NCBI GenBank assembly: GCA_016787645.1
Contig: JAEUUF010000013.1
Coordinates: 620,001 to 684,000, forward strand
From: Cyclobacteriaceae bacterium
GTDB taxonomy: Bacteria; Bacteroidota; Bacteroidia; Cytophagales; Cyclobacteriaceae
Direction: 5' to 3'
DNA length: 64,000 bases
Made by a program: the position numbers and the translations under genes. The notes under the pieces are model-generated. The model searched no databases. It saw only the letters and a list, made by a program, of their open reading frames with translations, and was not told the origin of the DNA. Below are positions 60,211 through 64,000 of this stretch, in pieces (the first letter of the stretch is position 1; each line of letters opens with the position of its first letter).

Positions 60211-61695
60211 TCAGCCAAGACTTCTGAAGGCCAAAGGTAAGAAATCAGCCAAATCGCCCGCAACAAGGCCAATTTGACCAAGTTCCATGGCGGCCAAATT
60301 GCCTGCATGTCCATGCACGAATACACCCAGGAGTGCGGCTTCACGGGCGGGATATCCCTGTGCCCTCAGCCCTGTAAGCACCCCCGTAAGAACATCCCCG
60401 GTGCCGCCGGTTGCCATGCCCGGGTTGCCCGTGGTATTGAAGATGATTTCACCATCGGCAGTAGCGATGGCCGTGTGAGCACCTTTAACCAGGACAACCG
60501 AGCGGAGCTGCCTGGCGAGTGCGATCTGTTTTCCGAGACGGTCAAAGTCATTCGTCCACTTCCCGACCAGTCGTTCGAATTCTTTTGGATGCGGAGTGAG
60601 AATACTGTCCTTCGGCACCAGGTGTAGCAGTTCTCGGTGTGTGGACAATAAGTTAAGCGCGTCGGCATCGATGACCAAGGGTTTGCCCGTATCCAGTAGG
60701 TTGGCCATGGCGTGGGCGGTTTGCTCTGCCTGGCCCAACCCGGGTCCAATGCCGATCACATCGTAAGCTTCGGCATCTGGCGCTTTCGAGAAGTATGATC
60801 CCGAAGGATCCAGTGAAAGCATCGCTTCTGGCACTGCAGTTTGAAGAATGTCGTTACCACATGTCGGCACGTGAACAGTCAGTAATCCAACACCAGCCCG
60901 CAGCGCTCCCCGCGAAGCCAGCACCGCGGCACCCATCTTCCCGAGGCTTCCGGAAACCAGCAGTGCGCGTCCGTGATCGCCCTTGTGACTGAACTTATGG
61001 CGAGGACGCAAAAGCTTTCTCGCTTCAGCGTGGGTCATACAATATCGGAAGGTCTCGCAATCACGGATAAAGGCTTTGTCCAGCCCGATGTCAACGGTAT
61101 GCCAGTCTCCAACATACTTTTCATTTTCAGGAAGCAGAAAGGCAAGCTTGGGAAGTTGGAACGTCACGGTGTGATTCGCCTTCACCACGGAGCCATCGGT
61201 GTGCTGGTCGGCAAAAAGCCCGGATGGAATATCCACCGCCACCCGGATGGCCGAGGAACGATTCATGGCAAGAATTGCCTTCTCCTGGATCTTCTCCGCC
61301 GGTCGCGTCAGGCCTGAACCAAACAAGGCATCGATCAACATGTCGACATCGTTGAAGGTCTCCATACTGTCCGCAAAATCCTGAGCCTCAATTTTTCCTT
61401 TGAGTCGGGCGTGGTTCTTCGCAAAGTCAGGAGATTCTTTGCCGCCTCGCACAATCCACACCTTCACGGAATACCCATCCGCGTGCAGGAGCCTGGCGAT
61501 CCCCAAACCATCACCACCATTGTTCCCCGTTCCACATACCACACCTACTCGATTTGACTTGTCAAACAACAATTCGTACCAATTGACAAATGCCTTGCAG
61601 GCTCGCTCCATCAGGTCGATGGACTTCACCGGTTCAAACTGTATGGTGTGTTGATCCAGTTCCCGGATCTGGCCGATATCGAGGATCTTGAGCAT
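60211..61695 (-). CDS. nnr: Bifunctional NAD(P)HX epimerase/dehydratase
   Basis: A 494-residue metabolite-repair enzyme. N-terminal epimerase domain (YjeF_N, about 1-215): VVCGTGNNGGDGLGIARLL, DALFGSGLTRP and AVDIPSGLFAD. C-terminal ADP- or ATP-dependent dehydratase (about 225-494): GDHGRALLVSGSLGKMGAAV, LVIDADALNLL, SILTPHPKEFERLVGKW, VLVKGAHTAIAT and GNPGMATGGTGDVLTGVLTG. It restores damaged NADHX/NADPHX to NAD(P)H. Start at 61695 (MLKILDIGQIRELDQ) matches the family; sequence upstream is not homologous. Confidence 0.95.
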   Translation of the reverse strand: MLKILDIGQIRELDQHTIQFEPVKSIDLMERACKAFVNWYELLFDKSNRVGVVCGTGNNGGDGLGIARLLHADGYSVKVWIVRGGKESPDFAKNHARLKGKIEAQDFADSMETFNDVDMLIDALFGSGLTRPAEKIQEKAILAMNRSSAIRVAVDIPSGLFADQHTDGSVVKANHTVTFQLPKLAFLLPENEKYVGDWHTVDIGLDKAFIRDCETFRYCMTHAEARKLLRPRHKFSHKGDHGRALLVSGSLGKMGAAVLASRGALRAGVGLLTVHVPTCGNDILQTAVPEAMLSLDPSGSYFSKAPDAEAYDVIGIGPGLGQAEQTAHAMANLLDTGKPLVIDADALNLLSTHRELLHLVPKDSILTPHPKEFERLVGKWTNDFDRLGKQIALARQLRSVVLVKGAHTAIATADGEIIFNTTGNPGMATGGTGDVLTGVLTGLRAQGYPAREAALLGVFVHGHAGNLAAMELGQIGLVAGDLADFLPLAFRSLG

Positions 61696-61833
61696 GGACG
61701 AATGTACAAATCTTGCGGCCATGCTTCCACAGACTTTTGTCAGGGCCTGGGGCGAGCTTGACCACAAAACGCCACATAAATCCTCCAGAAAATGCAGCGC
61801 TCATTCACTACTTTGTCATTTCAATTCACACCC

Positions 61834-63381
61834 ATGAAAAAGATCCTTGTCCTCCTGCTCTTTCCTATTGGACTGTTTGCCCAGCCGAAAGCCGTCCAGG
61901 CCAGCCGCGCCTGGATCCAGAAAGAGGGACCAAACATCCTCAGCACGTATGCCCAACTGCTGTCACTTCCCAACCATGCATCCGACCTGGTGAACATCCG
62001 GAAGAATGCAGACATGATTAAGGACCTCTTCGCATCAAGGGGATTTGCCATGCAACTGCTGGAACTCGACGGGGCGCCACCCATTGTTTACGGCGAGCGA
62101 AAAGTGCCCAATGCACAACGTACTTTGTGTTTCTATGTACACTATGATGGGCAGCCTGTTGACCCCACCACGTGGAAGAATGCGCCCTTCACCCCGGTCC
62201 TGTATGACAACGCCATGTACAAGGGCGGGAAACCCATTCCCTTTCCGAAAGTCGGGGAACCGATCAACGAAGATTGGCGCATCTATGCCCGCTCTGCCAG
62301 CGACGACAAGGCACCAATCATCGCATTGCTCGCCGCCATAGACGCCCTGAAAGCATCCGGGATCAGCTACACATCCAATATCAAGTTGTTCTTCGATGGC
62401 GAGGAAGAATCGAGTTCGCCAAACATGAAGGTCTACCTGGAAAAGTACCACACCCTGTTTGATGACATTACGCTTTGGCTGCTCTGCGATGGCCCGGTGT
62501 TTCAGACCGGCGACCCCTCCTTGAAATTTGGCGGGCGTGGTGTTACCGATATGGAGATCACGGTTTACGGAGCCAGCCGCCCGTTGCACAGCGGACACTA
62601 CGGTAACTACGCCCCCGACCCGGGTTTCATGCTGTCGCAGTTGCTGGCCTCAATGAAAGATGCCAATGGTCGAGTGGTCATCGATGGGTACTATGATTCG
62701 GTGGAGCCCATCTCCGCATTCGAGCGCGAACAGTTGAAGAAGGTGCCCAACATCGAGGCCTACCTGAAAGAAGACTTGCAGATTGATTTTACAGAAGGAA
62801 GCGGTGAACCCCTTTTTGAACGGCTATTGCTTCCGTCGTTGACGGTGAAGGGCCTGTACAGCGGCAATGTGGGCAAACTGGCGCGCAATGTGATTCCTAA
62901 TTCAGCGGTCGCCGCTCTCAGCCTCCGCCTGGTCAAAGGCAACGATCCGGAAAAGATGCTGGATTTGGTCGAAGCGCATATTCGAAAACAAGGATGGCAT
63001 ATTGTCTACCAGGAGCCCGACAAGGAAACGCGGATGAAATATCCGAAGATCGTCAAGGTGGAACGGGAAAAATTTGGCTTTCCGGCAGCCAAAGTATCCA
63101 TGGATCACCCGGCCATCCTGCCCGTGATTGAATCGGTACGTTCTTTTACAGGCGATAAACTGGTGTTACTCCCGAGCGAAGGTGGTTCCAACGGCATCTT
63201 CACGCTGATTTTTGACGGGCTGAAGAAGCCTGGGATTTCCGTGAACATGGTCAACCACGACAATAACCAGCATGCCGAGGATGAGAATGTGCGGATCGGA
63301 AATATTTGGTATGGCGTCGACCTGATGTCTGTATTAATGACCATGCCACCGCAAGGGCTGGAAAAGATCAAGAAGAAGTAA
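61834..63381 (+). CDS. M20 family dipeptidase, exported
   Basis: A 515-residue exported di-zinc peptidase (signal MKKILVLLLFPIGLFA). Motifs: LCFYVHYDGQPVDP (first His), YARSASDDKAPIIALLAAID (bridging Asp), LFFDGEEESSSPN (Glu pair), LLCDGPVF (Asp), SGHYGNYAPDPG in the lid domain and NHDNNQHAEDENVRIGNIWY at the C-terminus (last His). The pattern matches the CNDP/dipeptidase-like branch of M20. Start at 61834 opens the signal peptide. A short zinc-ribbon gene follows 7 bp downstream. Confidence 0.92.
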   Translation: MKKILVLLLFPIGLFAQPKAVQASRAWIQKEGPNILSTYAQLLSLPNHASDLVNIRKNADMIKDLFASRGFAMQLLELDGAPPIVYGERKVPNAQRTLCFYVHYDGQPVDPTTWKNAPFTPVLYDNAMYKGGKPIPFPKVGEPINEDWRIYARSASDDKAPIIALLAAIDALKASGISYTSNIKLFFDGEEESSSPNMKVYLEKYHTLFDDITLWLLCDGPVFQTGDPSLKFGGRGVTDMEITVYGASRPLHSGHYGNYAPDPGFMLSQLLASMKDANGRVVIDGYYDSVEPISAFEREQLKKVPNIEAYLKEDLQIDFTEGSGEPLFERLLLPSLTVKGLYSGNVGKLARNVIPNSAVAALSLRLVKGNDPEKMLDLVEAHIRKQGWHIVYQEPDKETRMKYPKIVKVEREKFGFPAAKVSMDHPAILPVIESVRSFTGDKLVLLPSEGGSNGIFTLIFDGLKKPGISVNMVNHDNNQHAEDENVRIGNIWYGVDLMSVLMTMPPQGLEKIKKK

Positions 63382-63388
63382 GCAAGCC

Positions 63389-63559
63389 ATGAAGAAAAAG
63401 GAATGTCCTTCTTGTGCGATGGAGATCGACGAGGATGCGGCCGCCTGCCCCATCTGCGGATATGAGTTTACCCAACCAGCAAGAACAACACGTTGGGTAG
63501 CCATTGGATTACTGGTGCTCATCATTGGCTACCTGCTTATTGAATGGTTAGGATGGTAG
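63389..63559 (+). CDS. 56-residue zinc-ribbon membrane protein
   Basis: Short gene translated by hand: MKKKECPSCAMEIDEDAAAC, then PICGYEF with the second CxxC, a short TQPARTTRW linker, and one membrane helix (VAIGLLVLIIGYLLIEW) ending GW. The two CxxC knuckles (Cys 6, 9, 20, 23) form a zinc ribbon like those of small zinc_ribbon_2 proteins. It starts 7 bp after the M20 dipeptidase stop and is followed by a convergent hairpin, so it looks like the last gene of that transcript. Role unknown. Confidence 0.8.
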   Translation: MKKKECPSCAMEIDEDAAACPICGYEFTQPARTTRWVAIGLLVLIIGYLLIEWLGW

Positions 63560-63568
63560 AAAGCAGAA

Positions 63569-63602
63569 GTGCCTGTGGCGTTGGAGTCACGACCACAGGC
63601 AC
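63569..63602. terminator. Bidirectional hairpin between convergent genes
   Basis: A perfect 10-bp stem (GTGCCTGTGG with CCACAGGCAC) and 14-nt loop in the gap between the zinc-ribbon stop (63559) and the VOC gene stop (63620). T content after the stem is modest on both strands, so strength is uncertain. Confidence 0.7.
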
Positions 63603-63619
63603 AACCTCACTTACAGTTT

Positions 63620-64000
63620 TCAAGATTCACTTTTCACAGGTTCCCATAATTCAATCTTGTTGCCCTCAGGATCCATGATCCAGGCAAACTTGCCGTAGGA
63701 ATATTCCTCGATCCCGCCAATGATCGTAACACCTTCTTCCTTCAGCATCCGGATGAGTTCGAAAAGATTCTCCACCCGGTAGTTGAACATGAAGGGTTTC
63801 TCACTGGGATGGAAGTAGCTGGTGTCAATTTTAAACGGGCTCCACTCTGTGCTGGCAGGGTCGCCGCCGTCCGGGCTGCCTACTTCTTTCCACAGAAAAG
63901 AGGCTCCGTGATCATGGACATCAAATCCGAGGTGTTTATGGTACCATTCCTTGATGCGCTGCGGGTCCTGCGCCTTGAAGAACACGCCGCCAATGCCGGT
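63620..64000 (-). CDS. VOC family (glyoxalase-like) protein, truncated by window end
   Basis: The last 126 codons of a small vicinal-oxygen-chelate protein; the reading frame runs past the window edge with TGIGGVFFKAQDPQRIKEWY, so the true start lies beyond 64000. A GTG at 63985 is an internal Val. The beta-alpha-beta-beta-beta module shows YHKHLGFDVHDHGASFLW, MFNYRVENLFELIRMLKEEG and the metal-binding EYSYGKFAWIMDPEGNKIEL (D-P-x-G-N-x-I-E-L). A soluble enzyme or resistance-type binding protein; substrate unknown. Confidence 0.85.
   Translation of the reverse strand, partial: TGIGGVFFKAQDPQRIKEWYHKHLGFDVHDHGASFLWKEVGSPDGGDPASTEWSPFKIDTSYFHPSEKPFMFNYRVENLFELIRMLKEEGVTIIGGIEEYSYGKFAWIMDPEGNKIELWEPVKSES

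Overview
The window comes from a Gram-negative member of the Bacteroidota, most likely a Cytophagales-type gliding or soil/aquatic bacterium. The evidence is: two proteins with type IX secretion (T9SS) C-terminal sorting domains; a SusC/RagA-like receptor; many lipoproteins and beta-barrels; a two-component 'reporter-propeller' histidine kinase and a hybrid kinase ending in an AraC domain; DUF5690, GxxExxY and DUF6443 family proteins; and promoters that fit the Bacteroidota pattern TTG-N18/19-TAnnTTTG (clearest before the tRNA-Arg gene). No ribosomal RNA, complete insertion sequence, prophage or CRISPR array was seen. The assignment below phylum level is inference.

Layout. 1-6.4 kb: minus-strand secreted or housekeeping enzymes (sulfatase, DinB-like, SRPBCC, NTF2-like, PM20D1-like peptidase, small membrane protein) separated by a dispersed intergenic repeat. 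6.8-9.3 kb: an ABC ATPase / FtsX-type permease / DUF3299-like secreted protein operon, whose junctions carry heptamer and octamer tandem repeats. 9.4-15.1 kb: a large sortilin/BNR-propeller protein and a DUF5117-type metalloprotease. 15.3-19.9 kb: a propeller histidine kinase with its LuxR-type regulator, divergent from an ECF sigma factor coupled to a small membrane protein. 19.9-27.5 kb: AbgB-like amidohydrolase, a histone-H1-like basic protein, a DUF5690 transporter, a T9SS-exported arylsulfotransferase, TonB-like protein and a PQQ-type dehydrogenase lipoprotein. 27.7-32.1 kb: tRNA-Arg(ACG) with promoter and terminator, GxxExxY nuclease-like protein, an HTH protein and a hybrid sensor kinase.

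32.1-47.0 kb is the accessory highlight. Behind a hairpin-rich tandem duplication lies a tightly packed set of eight plus-strand genes: a small secreted protein, a SpvB/TcB-like YD-repeat protein, an Rhs protein whose variable C-terminus is a class-3 lipase domain, two paralogous ankyrin-repeat lipoproteins that look like its immunity proteins, a shortened SusC-like receptor, a helical/beta-barrel protein and a lipoprotein. I read this as a two-shell-protein polymorphic phospholipase toxin system with tandem immunity genes and possibly its own outer-membrane components.

47.2-64 kb is mostly core: an outer-membrane barrel, enoyl-CoA hydratase, a degenerate PAP2 protein overlapping rpoN, asnS, a creD / winged-helix regulator / membrane-protein operon that shares a promoter-operator (AAAGTACTTT) with a small membrane-protein gene 1.6 kb away, an amino-acid permease, a universal stress protein, an M28-PDZ peptidase, a nearly free-standing T9SS sorting domain, the NAD(P)HX repair enzyme, an M20 dipeptidase, a 56-residue zinc-ribbon protein and the truncated start of a VOC protein at the right edge.
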